Below are positions 13,586 to 20,741 of a stretch of 20,741 nucleotides of DNA, one piece after another (position 1 is the stretch's first letter; each line of letters opens with the position of its first letter). Position numbers and translations under genes: made by a program. Below the pieces are notes generated by a model. It ran no database searches, was not told the DNA's origin, and saw only the letters and a program-made list of their open reading frames with translations. Source of the stretch: a virus; the IMG/VR virus record IMGVR_UViG_3300025000_000476, positions 1 to 20,741 of that record; one strand, 5' to 3'.

Positions 13586-14384
13586 TTAACACCTCCGGAA
13601 ACCCTTGAATTTTCTCCGGCCATTTAAGATTATCCTTAAGAAATACCGGTACCCCTGCCAATCTACATTGGTCAATAATATCCTGCACCCAACCAGAGGG
13701 CGGTAACTTTACTCCTGGTCCTGTTAGAGCACCAACGATAACCCAGTTGATACCGCCATATAAATTAGTTTCTGGGCAACCGCTTCCCAAGTGACACTCA
13801 GGAGTATCGTTTTTGTCGTTAGTACAAGTCCCATCATCAGTGTCGATAAATCTGCAAAACGGTATTGGCCTGAGATAATCACTTAAAGAAACTCTCCCTA
13901 AAAGAGGTTCTATTGATATAAATCTCACTTCCGTCTGTACCTGCAGCAGTTCCTGAATCCTGAAATCTTTGCTTTGTTCTTCAACAGTTACCCCGCACCA
14001 GCAATTGTCGGGAAACTCAAACTTTTTGTATCCCAAATGGTTCTTTGTCAGGAAAATAAACGTGAGCTGTGGACACTTCCTGATAGTATCTAATACGCTT
14101 TCGATAACTTCTTCTTTGTGAAATGTTAGATTATTTGGTCCCTTCCAGTTCCAGTCACCAAATAAATCCCCCATACTGCTCACGAATATTTTTGCTGGAT
14201 TTTTAACTGCCAATGGTTCTATGATTCTTGCAGGATGAACCGTAGGATAAAAACCTCTAGGAAAAGCTTTCCCATCTGCAAACCTGGTCGCTATTCTTTT
14301 TGCGTAGCAATAGCTGCAGTTATGCAGGCAGCCGGTCACTGGGTTCCAGGTGTAGTCGCACCATTCAATTTTAGATTTATTCAA
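13569..14384 (-). CDS. Phage Gp37/Gp68 family (DUF5131), radical-SAM-like three-Cys protein
   Basis: 271 residues. The N-terminus IEWCDYTWNPVTGCLHNCSY with the Cys cluster C-x3-C-x2-C (GCLHNCSYCYAKR) and the C-terminal GPGVKLPPSGWVQDIIDQC and PVFLKDNL segments identify the family. The Cys spacing is that of radical SAM [4Fe-4S] enzymes, so a radical chemistry is possible, but the substrate is not known. A Cys-containing insertion (FCRFIDTDDGTCTND and HLGSGC) lies in the middle. The start is TTG 14384 with AGGTGGTGAG upstream; it overlaps the end of the membrane protein gene by eight bases. Confidence 0.9.
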   Translation of the reverse strand: MNKSKIEWCDYTWNPVTGCLHNCSYCYAKRIATRFADGKAFPRGFYPTVHPARIIEPLAVKNPAKIFVSSMGDLFGDWNWKGPNNLTFHKEEVIESVLDTIRKCPQLTFIFLTKNHLGYKKFEFPDNCWCGVTVEEQSKDFRIQELLQVQTEVRFISIEPLLGRVSLSDYLRPIPFCRFIDTDDGTCTNDKNDTPECHLGSGCPETNLYGGINWVIVGALTGPGVKLPPSGWVQDIIDQCRLAGVPVFLKDNLKWPEKIQGFPEVLNGQRS

Positions 14385-14580
14385 ATGCTCTCACCACCTG
14401 TCCAATCAGATATAAGAACGCCACCGCCACAACCCCATACCCCACGGCCTTGGATGACGGCTTGTCCTCACCCTCAAGCCACTCCTGGGTTAATGTTATA
14501 AACCGATTAACCCTACTGACCAACTGCTTAGTTAGGGAGGCTTTCTGATAGCTTCTCCTGATCTGTAAACGGCAATGCAT
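14377..14580 (-). CDS. Small membrane protein, hypothetical
   Basis: About 67 residues from ATG 14580. The C-terminal part has one hydrophobic span (GYGVVAVAFLYLIGQVV) after a basic N-terminal half (RLQIRRSYQKASLTKQLVSR), so an N-in single-span orientation is likely. Start choice is uncertain: the ORF opens further upstream, with GGAGGAGGAGG before a run of ATG codons at 14592, 14589 and 14580, all inside the end of the metallopeptidase gene (53 bases overlap at 14580). No function is proposed; a holin is unlikely in this early region. Confidence 0.55.
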   Translation of the reverse strand: MHCRLQIRRSYQKASLTKQLVSRVNRFITLTQEWLEGEDKPSSKAVGYGVVAVAFLYLIGQVVRAFE

Positions 14581-15076
14581 TAGTATCATCATCCTCCTCC
14601 TCCTGCTCAACATCCTCTAAACCAAATTCCAAGAGAGAAGGCTGGTTATGCTGCTCTATAGCCCGTGCAATCTTTCGCACATCCTCAGACCATAAACCAT
14701 GCCGACGCACAACTGCAGCAAAATCCTCTATGTCGTGTGATACCTCATACCACACCGGATTTCCGTCTTTGTCATCGTCGGCCTTTCTCCCGCAGTGGCT
14801 AAGTTCGTGGTCTATTAGTGCTGTCTTCTGGTGTTGCTCTAATAAACGCCAAACCTTGCTATTAATCACAACACAAAAGTCATAGCCGGTGAGGTGCCTT
14901 TCCCGTGCAGTGACCTTTAGAGCTCTGCCCCAGGTGGTACGGTCTTTACTGCTCCAAGGTCCTTCCCGAAAAAGGTACTTAATTCTAGCCTCGGCCAGGT
15001 GCTTGTGATGCGCGCCTATGGTCCTATGCGCTAGTATTTCAACCTCATATGCATCATCAAATTCAATTAACGCCAT
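14528..15076 (-). CDS. Putative phage metallopeptidase (HELSH motif)
   Basis: 182 residues. The zinc-protease motif HExxH appears as HELSH in ALIDHELSHCG, near residue 90, with a further Glu/His-rich segment about 20 residues on (YEVSHDIEDFAAVVRRHG). This fits the family annotated as putative phage metallopeptidase; its substrate is unknown. The C-terminus is acidic (DVEQEEEDDD). ATG 15076 follows directly on the TAG of the 37-residue gene and has AGAAGGTGAG upstream. Confidence 0.82.
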   Translation of the reverse strand: MALIEFDDAYEVEILAHRTIGAHHKHLAEARIKYLFREGPWSSKDRTTWGRALKVTARERHLTGYDFCVVINSKVWRLLEQHQKTALIDHELSHCGRKADDDKDGNPVWYEVSHDIEDFAAVVRRHGLWSEDVRKIARAIEQHNQPSLLEFGLEDVEQEEEDDDTNALPFTDQEKLSESLPN

Positions 15077-15190
15077 CTAACTCACCTTCTTATGGTTTTT
15101 CGTAGGCGCCGCGTTCATCCTCCTCAGCGCCTTGTCAACCGAATATCCAGTCATTATGCTCAAATATAGAGCAAGATAATTAGCTTTCAT
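15077..15190 (-). CDS. Microprotein, 37 residues
   Basis: The ORF starts with ATG 15190, overlapping the stop of the preceding gene (ATGA), with GAAGGTGG six bases upstream, and its TAG abuts the ATG of the metallopeptidase gene. The product starts MKANYLALYLSIMTGYSVDK and ends with a basic tail (TKNHKKVS). The exact coupling on both sides and the good ribosome binding site support a real gene. Family unknown; the tail resembles that of the 5604-5720 microprotein (KKKKVS), which may be chance. Confidence 0.6.
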   Translation of the reverse strand: MKANYLALYLSIMTGYSVDKALRRMNAAPTKNHKKVS

Positions 15191-15561
15191 CGTGCCACCT
15201 TCTTTAACCCATCAGTTACCCGACACATCATATTGGAGTCGTAATCAATAAGAACCTGCACTACCTGTCCGTTCCTTAGTTCAACTCCAATGCCGCAATT
15301 ATTCTCAGCAAGAAGATTATTTATCCCAAGGGCAACCCTTTTCAGTTTTTCCTTGGCGGCATCAGTCTTTACATGCTCATCTGAAGTATCTTTATTGAAC
15401 TGCTTGATAACATCCTTGACGGCTTTAATTAGCTGCTCACGGCTAAACTTTGCATAACCCTTAACTTTATTCTTCCTGCAACACTTCCTTAAATCGGTTA
15501 ATGTCCAATCATCAACGGAAGGTATATTTAAAACGATTTCCTTCGTTGCAATTTCTGTCAT
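15187..15561 (-). CDS. Small protein with Rho_N/SAP-like motif
   Basis: 124 residues from ATG 15561. The segment DDWTLTDLRKCCRKNKVKGY followed by AKFSREQLIKAVKDVI has the helix-extended-helix pattern of Rho N-terminal or SAP-like nucleic-acid-binding motifs. The C-terminal part (GIGVELRNGQVVQVLIDYDS) is beta-rich. A GTG at 15573 also opens the frame but lies inside the AGGGG ribosome binding site, so ATG 15561 is preferred. It is the first gene after the terminator at 15620-15659. DNA or RNA binding is inference. Confidence 0.72.
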   Translation of the reverse strand: MTEIATKEIVLNIPSVDDWTLTDLRKCCRKNKVKGYAKFSREQLIKAVKDVIKQFNKDTSDEHVKTDAAKEKLKRVALGINNLLAENNCGIGVELRNGQVVQVLIDYDSNMMCRVTDGLKKVAR

Positions 15562-15592
15562 AAATATTTTCACCCCTCATATCCATAGATAG

Positions 15593-15606
15593 GGGAATAT
15601 TTTCCC
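15593..15606. promoter_or_regulatory. Short inverted repeat ahead of the accessory operon
   Basis: GGGAA-TATT-TTCCC lies between the terminator and the ribosome binding site of the Rho_N/SAP-like gene, where a promoter for the downstream genes is expected. No convincing -35/-10 pair is visible, so the operator idea is weak. Confidence 0.25.
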
Positions 15607-15619
15607 AATAGGTCAGTTT

Positions 15620-15659
15620 AAAAAATTAGCCCGTTGGCGACTAACCAAGTCGCCGGGCT
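15620..15659 (-). terminator. Rho-independent terminator after the recombination module
   Basis: On the minus strand AGCCCG-GCGACT pairs with AGTCGC-CGGGCT (12 pairs, a 3-base bulge CAA on the 3' arm), with loop TGGTT, followed by AATTTTTT. It ends the SbcC message and starts a new transcription block. Confidence 0.87.
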
Positions 15660-15664
15660 TGATA

Positions 15665-15686
15665 TATACACAAAACAACGTGTATA
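15665..15686. other. AT-rich hairpin in the 175-base gap after SbcC
   Basis: TATACAC / GTGTATA, seven perfect pairs with an 8-base loop. It lies between the GC-rich hairpin and the terminator. No U-tract on the minus strand. Confidence 0.5.
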
Positions 15687-15709
15687 ATTATTCAGGATAT
15701 TTATTTATG

Positions 15710-15732
15710 GGCGGGAGCTTGCGACTCCCGCC
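15710..15732. other. GC-rich hairpin directly after the SbcC stop
   Basis: GGCGGGAG / CTCCCGCC, eight perfect pairs with a 7-base loop. On the minus strand it is followed by CATAAATAAA, not a U-tract; on the plus strand it is followed by TTTCTTAT. It may be a partial or bidirectional terminator or an mRNA end-protecting hairpin. Confidence 0.55.
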
Positions 15733-15736
15733 TTTC

Positions 15737-18286
15737 TTATGCCACGGTTACACTAACCCCATGGTCCTTACCTTCAAATAAAATCTTCTGCTCAAATACC
15801 GCCTGAGCTTCCTCGATGTGTGTAATAACCAGCGTTTTCTTAAATCTATCAGCCACAGCCTTTATAGCCTCCAGGACCAACCCTCTATGCTCTGCATCCT
15901 GACTACCAAGGCCCTCGTCAACCGTTAGCCACTCAATCTTTGCCCCGGCCCTCCGTGCTAAGAGCTCAGCCAGTGCAAACCGTATTGCAAAATCAATCCT
16001 AAGCTGCTCACCACCGCTAAAAGTTTCATATACTCTTTCACCGGCCCAGTCGCTAACTATAATGTCAAGAGTCTCAGAAACACCAGCCTTGCTCTTTAGC
16101 TCCCGCTGGGTCTCAAATCTCAGGGAGTGTTCGCCTTTACTCATCTGGCCTAAAATTTCGTTAGCTATCCGTTCAAGTTCCGGTACCGCATTTTCAATTA
16201 TCAGTGCCGGGATCCCATCCCTGCCGAAAGCTTTGTATAACGTCTGCCACCTGGTTAATTCTTTGGCTAACGACTGCAGTTCTACGTTTAGCTTGTCTTG
16301 CTCAAGTTTATCCTGCTCCAATGCCTCCAGCTTCGCTTTTAAAGCACCTGAGCGATTATTTAATGAGTCTCTGTTAGTGTTTAGTGTTTGCAGTGCATCA
16401 CCCAGTTTCCTTACCAATCCCTGCTTAACTGGCAGGCTTTTAATTTCATCCTCGATCTCAAAACTATCTACCACCAGACATGATCTTCTGAATGTTTTAT
16501 CTGCTATTTCAGTAGTGATGGCTGCTATTTTTTCCTGAGCGTTTTCCTTGTTTTGCTTCTGAACCGGCAGTTCATCTTTCAGTTTCAACCACGGTTCAAG
16601 GTAGGTTAAAAGATTTCTTAAGTATGGCAGTCTCTTAAGTTCATCAGACAAGGCCGCAACCTTCTCATCAGCATCATTTTTCTTAATGTTCAACTGTTCT
16701 ATGGCCTGTAGTAAGTCCTGCTCCTGCTCCCGAAGGTTGTTTAAGAGCTCTTCACTGCTGGCAAGTTTAGCTACCTTCTCAGCCTTGGTGGCCAATATCT
16801 TAACCTTTTCTTTTGTTGTTTTGTGGTCAGATACGTTATAGTTAAGTTCATCCATTTCTTTCTTGATGTCCGACACAACTTTATTCAGCCTCTGGCACTC
16901 CGACCAATCCAGCGCTTTTAATTCCTCTTGCGCCTCTGTCAACCGTGCCTTAGCTTTAACTGCATCGGCCAAAAACCTACAAGCAGCCTTTTCAGGGTCT
17001 ATGCAGTTACTGTCGTTAAGTAGTGCTACTTTTACCTCGAGAGATTTTATTTCAGCATTTAGGATGTCTTCTTTATAGTGCATTGCGTTACTTTTGTCGG
17101 TAAAGCTATTCTTAGCTACCGTATATCGTAGCTTTAAAGCGGCATCCTTCTCGGCTAAAACGTCAAGTTCTTCTAATTTCTTAACCAAGGCTGGGTATTC
17201 TTCGGTTTCCTTTTTGAATGCCTCCAGGCTGGCAATAAGGTCTACGCCCTTCTTTATGCGTTCTTGTAGAGCTAATAGCTTGTCCTGGGTTGTTTTTATA
17301 TTATCAGCAAGAGTGTATCTTTTATTGGCCAAGATGTTTAACTGAGGTTCCTTGACTTCTAGCAAGACAATCTGCTGCTTAGTTTGCTCATGTTTTTCTG
17401 CCTTAGCTAGTACCTCATCCTCCATGCTAATTGCAGTTATGGCCTGCCTAAGCTTTTTCTCTTGCTCCGACCTCTCTACGCCCTTAGTGAATATTTCATC
17501 ATCCAAGGTTTTAACCTGTGCATTGATTTCATCAAACTTTATTTTTTTAGCTTCAACGTCCCTGACTGCGTTCTCAACTTCCTTTAGTTCAGACTCACCG
17601 GCGACAATATCAGCAGCAACCTTTTCTAGTTCTTTCTTGGTGTTCTTAATGTCACTTTCAATCTGAGGCAAAGCTCCAATCCTTATGTCCAGTTCTAATT
17701 TCTTAGCTTTTAGCTTCTCAATTTTGTTGGTGGCCGTTCTCTCATTCTCTCGGGATTTTTCCTGCAATCTCTCATAGATACTTAGTCCAAGAATCTGCCC
17801 AAGAACTAACTTCCGTTGACCTGCAGGCTTGTTGGTGAATTCATTCGCCCGTCCCTGCAATACCATTGACGAAGCAGTAAAAGTCTCAGCGTCTAAGCTT
17901 AAAAGTTCCCGTATTTTTTCGTCAGTTTCTCTGACAGTATCCCCGGTTAATTTTCCCCACTGCCCGTCTGGCAATAATCTCTGCAATTCCAACGTGCTTT
18001 TACCTCTACCCTTAGATGAACGTGTTCTGGTTACGCGATACACCTTATCCCTATGCTCAAATTCAAGGCTTACATAACAGTCCTGCTCTCCTGACTTAAC
18101 CATGTCATCAATGCTGCAGTTTCTTTTTACCTCACCGAAAAGAGCAAATAACGGTGCTATGGTGAATAATGTGCTTTTGCCGATCCCGTTTACACCAACC
18201 ACGGCAGCAAGATTTACGTTGTCAAGCCTCACGTCAACCTGTTTCAATGCCCCAAAGTTTCTGGCTTCAATTCTCAGCGGTATCAC
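15737..18286 (-). CDS. sbcC: SbcC-like (Rad50-type) exonuclease ATPase subunit
   Basis: 849 residues, shorter than E. coli SbcC (about 1048) and longer than T4 gp46 (about 560). SMC-like ATPase that with SbcD processes DNA ends and hairpins; in phages such pairs support recombination-dependent replication. Walker A GVNGIGKST is at 31-39, followed by a Q-loop-like VLQGRANEF. Long coiled coils (about 180-400 and 440-700) flank a central hook CIDPEKAAC with Cys 428 and 436. The ABC signature SGGEQ begins at 757, Walker B LTVDEGLG has Asp790/Glu791, then a D-loop-like GSQD and TLVITH. The start is GTG 18286, overlapping the SbcD stop (GTGA), with GGAGGTGG upstream. The hook is Cx7C and not the usual CxxC. 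Confidence 0.93.
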   Translation of the reverse strand: MIPLRIEARNFGALKQVDVRLDNVNLAAVVGVNGIGKSTLFTIAPLFALFGEVKRNCSIDDMVKSGEQDCYVSLEFEHRDKVYRVTRTRSSKGRGKSTLELQRLLPDGQWGKLTGDTVRETDEKIRELLSLDAETFTASSMVLQGRANEFTNKPAGQRKLVLGQILGLSIYERLQEKSRENERTATNKIEKLKAKKLELDIRIGALPQIESDIKNTKKELEKVAADIVAGESELKEVENAVRDVEAKKIKFDEINAQVKTLDDEIFTKGVERSEQEKKLRQAITAISMEDEVLAKAEKHEQTKQQIVLLEVKEPQLNILANKRYTLADNIKTTQDKLLALQERIKKGVDLIASLEAFKKETEEYPALVKKLEELDVLAEKDAALKLRYTVAKNSFTDKSNAMHYKEDILNAEIKSLEVKVALLNDSNCIDPEKAACRFLADAVKAKARLTEAQEELKALDWSECQRLNKVVSDIKKEMDELNYNVSDHKTTKEKVKILATKAEKVAKLASSEELLNNLREQEQDLLQAIEQLNIKKNDADEKVAALSDELKRLPYLRNLLTYLEPWLKLKDELPVQKQNKENAQEKIAAITTEIADKTFRRSCLVVDSFEIEDEIKSLPVKQGLVRKLGDALQTLNTNRDSLNNRSGALKAKLEALEQDKLEQDKLNVELQSLAKELTRWQTLYKAFGRDGIPALIIENAVPELERIANEILGQMSKGEHSLRFETQRELKSKAGVSETLDIIVSDWAGERVYETFSGGEQLRIDFAIRFALAELLARRAGAKIEWLTVDEGLGSQDAEHRGLVLEAIKAVADRFKKTLVITHIEEAQAVFEQKILFEGKDHGVSVTVA

Positions 18287-19476
18287 GCTACCACCTCCAT
18301 TAAGCTGGCAGTCATGCTTTGCAAGGTGGTTATTTCCTCACTGGCAATACCTTGCTTTTCAGCCCATTTGGCCAGCGCCTCTATAGGTCCTAATGACTCG
18401 GTTACTTCCCTGTCCCTTGCCCGATCCTGCCTCTCGATATCGGCCTTTATCTCTGATACAAAGTAAGCGCCGCCCTTGTAAAGCGTGTGTTCGATAGCCT
18501 TACGGGAAAGGAGTTTAGCCTGCTCTTCCGTGCATCTGTACTTCAACCTAGTTATAGCTCCGGTAGTTGGAAATAATAGCAACTCCCCGAATCCTTCCTC
18601 GCTCATCCCTGCAAGTTCCCACTCCATAGCACTTTTAAGGTCACCGTACTGACTAAAATCAACTTCTAAAGTACAGTACCGCCTGGCAGGAGTTTCGATA
18701 AACCTTGAATCAAACCCATTGCCGTTGTGCTCATGTATCCAGAAGCCTGTTTTAATATGCTCGTCGCTGAAACTTAGCCGCTCCGGACTTCCGGAATAAA
18801 ACACTGTTTCGCCTATCTGTTGCGGTCTGTGGATATGCCCCAAGCATGTCAGACTATATCCATTCACCGCCTCTTGCATCAGTACCGGTTCATTCTGCAT
18901 CATTAAGTCTGTATATCCGGTATCTGCCCCCTGGTAGGCCATGTGTGTCAGTAGAATCGGCACTCCTCCGCACTGAGACCGCATCCCAATCGCTAATTGT
19001 GTTATTTTCCCCGTCATAATTCTGTGGATTTCAGCTGCAGACATAGTACGGTATTCCTCTTGTGTGACCAGGTTGGAACGGTTTAAACCGGGGATGCAGG
19101 CAATGTCCACTAAATGCTTTACTACCCTGGGAGTAGTCTCAATGCAAACCCTCGGTATTCGCATTTCCTTAATTAATTCATAGGCTGCCACTGCATCATG
19201 ACTAGGTGTTCCGCTGATAGCTACAACATCTATTCCTGCAGCACTTACCTTCCTTAACCAGGCAACAAACGCCTTAATTTCCAGGCTAGCCCGGTCTAAA
19301 AATACCCTCGAATCCTTAAACGCATCACCGGCCACAAGAACCAGATCGCATTTTTCTTCAATAATTCGATCCGCTGTCCAGTCCATAGTTCTTGAAATAT
19401 CATCAAACCGGCTTTCGGGACTAGGACCGGGGTAATTCATACCCCAGTGCATGTCCGCCAAATGTGCTATCCTCAT
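18283..19476 (-). CDS. sbcD: SbcD-like (Mre11-type) nuclease subunit
   Basis: 397 residues. Metallophosphoesterase partner of SbcC. Motif I is HLADMHWG (Asp8, His10), motif II VAGDAF (Asp51), motif III SGTPSHD (88-94, His93), motif IV LTHMAYQG, and motif V LGHIHRPQ. The usual motif III is GNHD; here the Asn is absent and three residues are inserted. The start is ATG 19476, overlapping the stop of the preceding gene (ATGA) with GGGAGG upstream; a longer frame to 19512 adds only a poorly supported extension. The C-terminal ~130 residues are helical and charged, as in SbcD capping regions. Confidence 0.92.
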   Translation of the reverse strand: MRIAHLADMHWGMNYPGPSPESRFDDISRTMDWTADRIIEEKCDLVLVAGDAFKDSRVFLDRASLEIKAFVAWLRKVSAAGIDVVAISGTPSHDAVAAYELIKEMRIPRVCIETTPRVVKHLVDIACIPGLNRSNLVTQEEYRTMSAAEIHRIMTGKITQLAIGMRSQCGGVPILLTHMAYQGADTGYTDLMMQNEPVLMQEAVNGYSLTCLGHIHRPQQIGETVFYSGSPERLSFSDEHIKTGFWIHEHNGNGFDSRFIETPARRYCTLEVDFSQYGDLKSAMEWELAGMSEEGFGELLLFPTTGAITRLKYRCTEEQAKLLSRKAIEHTLYKGGAYFVSEIKADIERQDRARDREVTESLGPIEALAKWAEKQGIASEEITTLQSMTASLMEVVA

Positions 19477-20549
19477 GATGCGATCCTCCCGGCCCTGGCT
19501 TCCTTCTGACATTCAAGGCAGTACACTTTCCCGCCAAAGGTTCTTTCAGAATAATCCTTTATAGCCTCTGGAGTTCTCTTACCACTACCCTGTATTTCCT
19601 CGCCGCAATGCTGGCAGAAAATCATGCCAGCAAAGGGATCTTCACCTGCACCGCTACCTGAATAATTATCCCCGCTAGTATTACCGTCATAATCACTTGC
19701 CTTAATGTCAATGACTTTCCCAGTACCGCTATCACCGAACTCTGCGGCAGCTTGGTTATCCTCTTCCGTAGCGCCCAAAGGCATTTCTAAGCCACCACCG
19801 CCAAACAGATCATTCTGCGCCCGAACTGCCGCCATTGAAGCATATCTCCTAACTGTCGGGTCGTTAAAGTCAGGCTGAAAGTCAAATTTTGCTATGGCAA
19901 AAGGGTTTTTGGCCTCGTCCGGCAGGTAAGTGTTTTTCAGGGTCAAAGCCTTTCTGATAACTCGGTTCATTGCACCAGTGCTAGCTAAAGCCAGTTTATG
20001 CTTGCGCTTCTGCAGAAGATCCCGCCTAACGTAATCCTCTACCGTCATGCATTCCTTTTTCATCTTCTCTTGAAAGTCTTTGAATCGCGACTTTTTCTTA
20101 TATTCCACATTCAGCTCTTCCTCAATTACTTCAAGGTCAAGCTCATACTCATCCGTAATAATTCTCCAGGATCCGTCTGCCTGACGAATGGCAGCTACCG
20201 CTTTATACACAACCCGCATTTTTTCTATGAGGGTATGGCAGCTTTTATCCGGGTGCCACTGAATGTTTGCGGCTGAAGCAACCTTGCTTAAAAACTGTGC
20301 TGAAGGAGCCATAGGCTTAACCCAAACCTTCTTTTCCTCTGTGCCAATATTTTTATTACTCTGAGCATAGAAGTCGCCGCCTTTTATGCCTTCCGGTATC
20401 ACTATATCCAGTCTCGGTACATAAAGTTCTGATTGACTTGCAAAAGTCGTGGTCGGTAGAAGGATGTTAAATTTTTTATTCCTCAGTTCCTCCACCTTAG
20501 CGGTTAAATCAAAATCAGATCTAATGGCTACAGCAGTAGTTTCGCCCAC
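19473..20549 (-). CDS. Putative phage single-strand annealing/recombination protein with zinc ribbon
   Basis: 358 residues. No firm family call is possible from reading alone. The segment LALASTGAMNRVIRKALTLK, followed by NTYLPDEAKNPFAIAKF, near residues 185-220 matches the 'A-x-TGA-x-NR-x-IR-x-x-L' pattern I associate with phage recombination proteins of the annealing type (RecT/Sak-like groups). The C-terminus has a zinc ribbon, FCQHCGEEI and YCLECQKEA, preceded by a Gly/Ser/Asp-rich linker that could be disordered. It is directly upstream of SbcD and SbcC, which fits an annealing protein working with an end-processing nuclease. The start is GTG 20549 with GGGGAGG eight bases upstream. It could instead be a general ssDNA-binding protein. 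Confidence 0.6.
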   Translation of the reverse strand: MGETTAVAIRSDFDLTAKVEELRNKKFNILLPTTTFASQSELYVPRLDIVIPEGIKGGDFYAQSNKNIGTEEKKVWVKPMAPSAQFLSKVASAANIQWHPDKSCHTLIEKMRVVYKAVAAIRQADGSWRIITDEYELDLEVIEEELNVEYKKKSRFKDFQEKMKKECMTVEDYVRRDLLQKRKHKLALASTGAMNRVIRKALTLKNTYLPDEAKNPFAIAKFDFQPDFNDPTVRRYASMAAVRAQNDLFGGGGLEMPLGATEEDNQAAAEFGDSGTGKVIDIKASDYDGNTSGDNYSGSGAGEDPFAGMIFCQHCGEEIQGSGKRTPEAIKDYSERTFGGKVYCLECQKEARAGRIAS

Positions 20550-20741
20550 TTAAACCGCCTCCCCGGCCATTAACGAAGCTACAACCCTGTAGACTTTGAG
20601 TTCGTTCTGTAATCTGTTTAATGCTGCCCTAGCAACACTAAGCGCACGTTCATCAGTAGCTAAAACCACTCTCTCCTCTTCCGTAGCCTGGAGAACCTGA
20701 GCCTGACGTTGCTCCGCATTTTTCCCGTCAATCTTTGTACT
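20550..20741 (-). CDS. C-terminal end of a small coiled-coil phage protein (partial)
   Basis: Only the last 63 residues are in the window; the 5' end lies beyond the right edge. The visible part starts STKIDGKNAEQRQAQVLQAT and continues as charged helix (EEERVVLATDERALSVARAA) to MAGEAV. The 'DGKNAEQR' start of the helical stretch is familiar from short phage proteins encoded just before recombination genes, where it may assist them; this role is inference. Its last bases supply the ribosome binding site of the next gene (GGGGAGG), and its TAA abuts the GTG start. Confidence 0.65.
   Translation of the reverse strand, partial: STKIDGKNAEQRQAQVLQATEEERVVLATDERALSVARAALNRLQNELKVYRVVASLMAGEAV

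Noticed and set aside
16062-16538. Plus-strand ORF of 158 codons, Ser/Leu rich
   Set aside because: It is the antisense shadow of the SbcC coiled coil; its composition follows from the reverse of Glu/Lys/Leu codons.

Overview
The window is a stretch of a tailed-phage (siphovirus-type) genome or prophage. Every gene supported here lies on the minus strand, so transcription runs from the right edge to the left. The small-protein families (RinA/ArpU-like late regulator, DUF6906, YopX, Gp37/Gp68, DnaD-type replication initiator), strong purine-rich ribosome binding sites and moderate GC point to a Firmicutes host, probably a clostridial lineage. No genus can be named from the sequence alone. No integrase, repressor or tRNA is inside the window, so prophage versus free phage cannot be decided.

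Right to left the layout is as follows. (1) 20741-15737: a recombination module made of the end of a small coiled-coil protein, a putative single-strand annealing protein with a C-terminal zinc ribbon, and a phage SbcD/SbcC (Mre11/Rad50-like) pair, all translationally coupled. It is followed by three hairpins, the last a good Rho-independent terminator (15620-15659). (2) 15561-12409: small accessory genes (Rho_N/SAP-like protein, a 37-residue microprotein, HELSH metallopeptidase, small membrane protein, Gp37/Gp68 three-Cys protein, YopX, an unknown). (3) 12406-8401: MT-A70 adenine methyltransferase, replication initiator (rep_O + DnaD domains) with an iteron-like array inside its gene, DnaC-like helicase loader, and a cytosine-C5 methyltransferase with five internal repeats. 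(4) 8376-7588: three small unknown genes. (5) 7587-7255: the only long gene-free stretch. It can be folded almost completely into a nested RNA structure that covers the start codon of the next gene and is overlapped by a 16-codon leader ORF. (6) 7264-4613: PAPS-reductase-like protein, DUF6906, RusA resolvase, three small genes, RinA/ArpU-type late activator, one small gene, then a terminator. (7) 4557-11: packaging and head genes (small and large terminase, portal fused to a MuF-type domain).

The likely logic is that recombination and replication genes act first, the two orphan methyltransferases mark phage DNA, RusA resolves branched DNA before packaging, and the RinA/ArpU-like protein switches on the terminase-portal operon. 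The most unusual element is the structured region in front of the PAPS-reductase-like gene. The leader peptide, the helix across the start codon and the weak ribosome binding site together suggest translational control, a hypothesis that can be tested. Non-ATG starts, especially TTG, are unusually frequent, and several short genes are recognised only when TTG starts are allowed.
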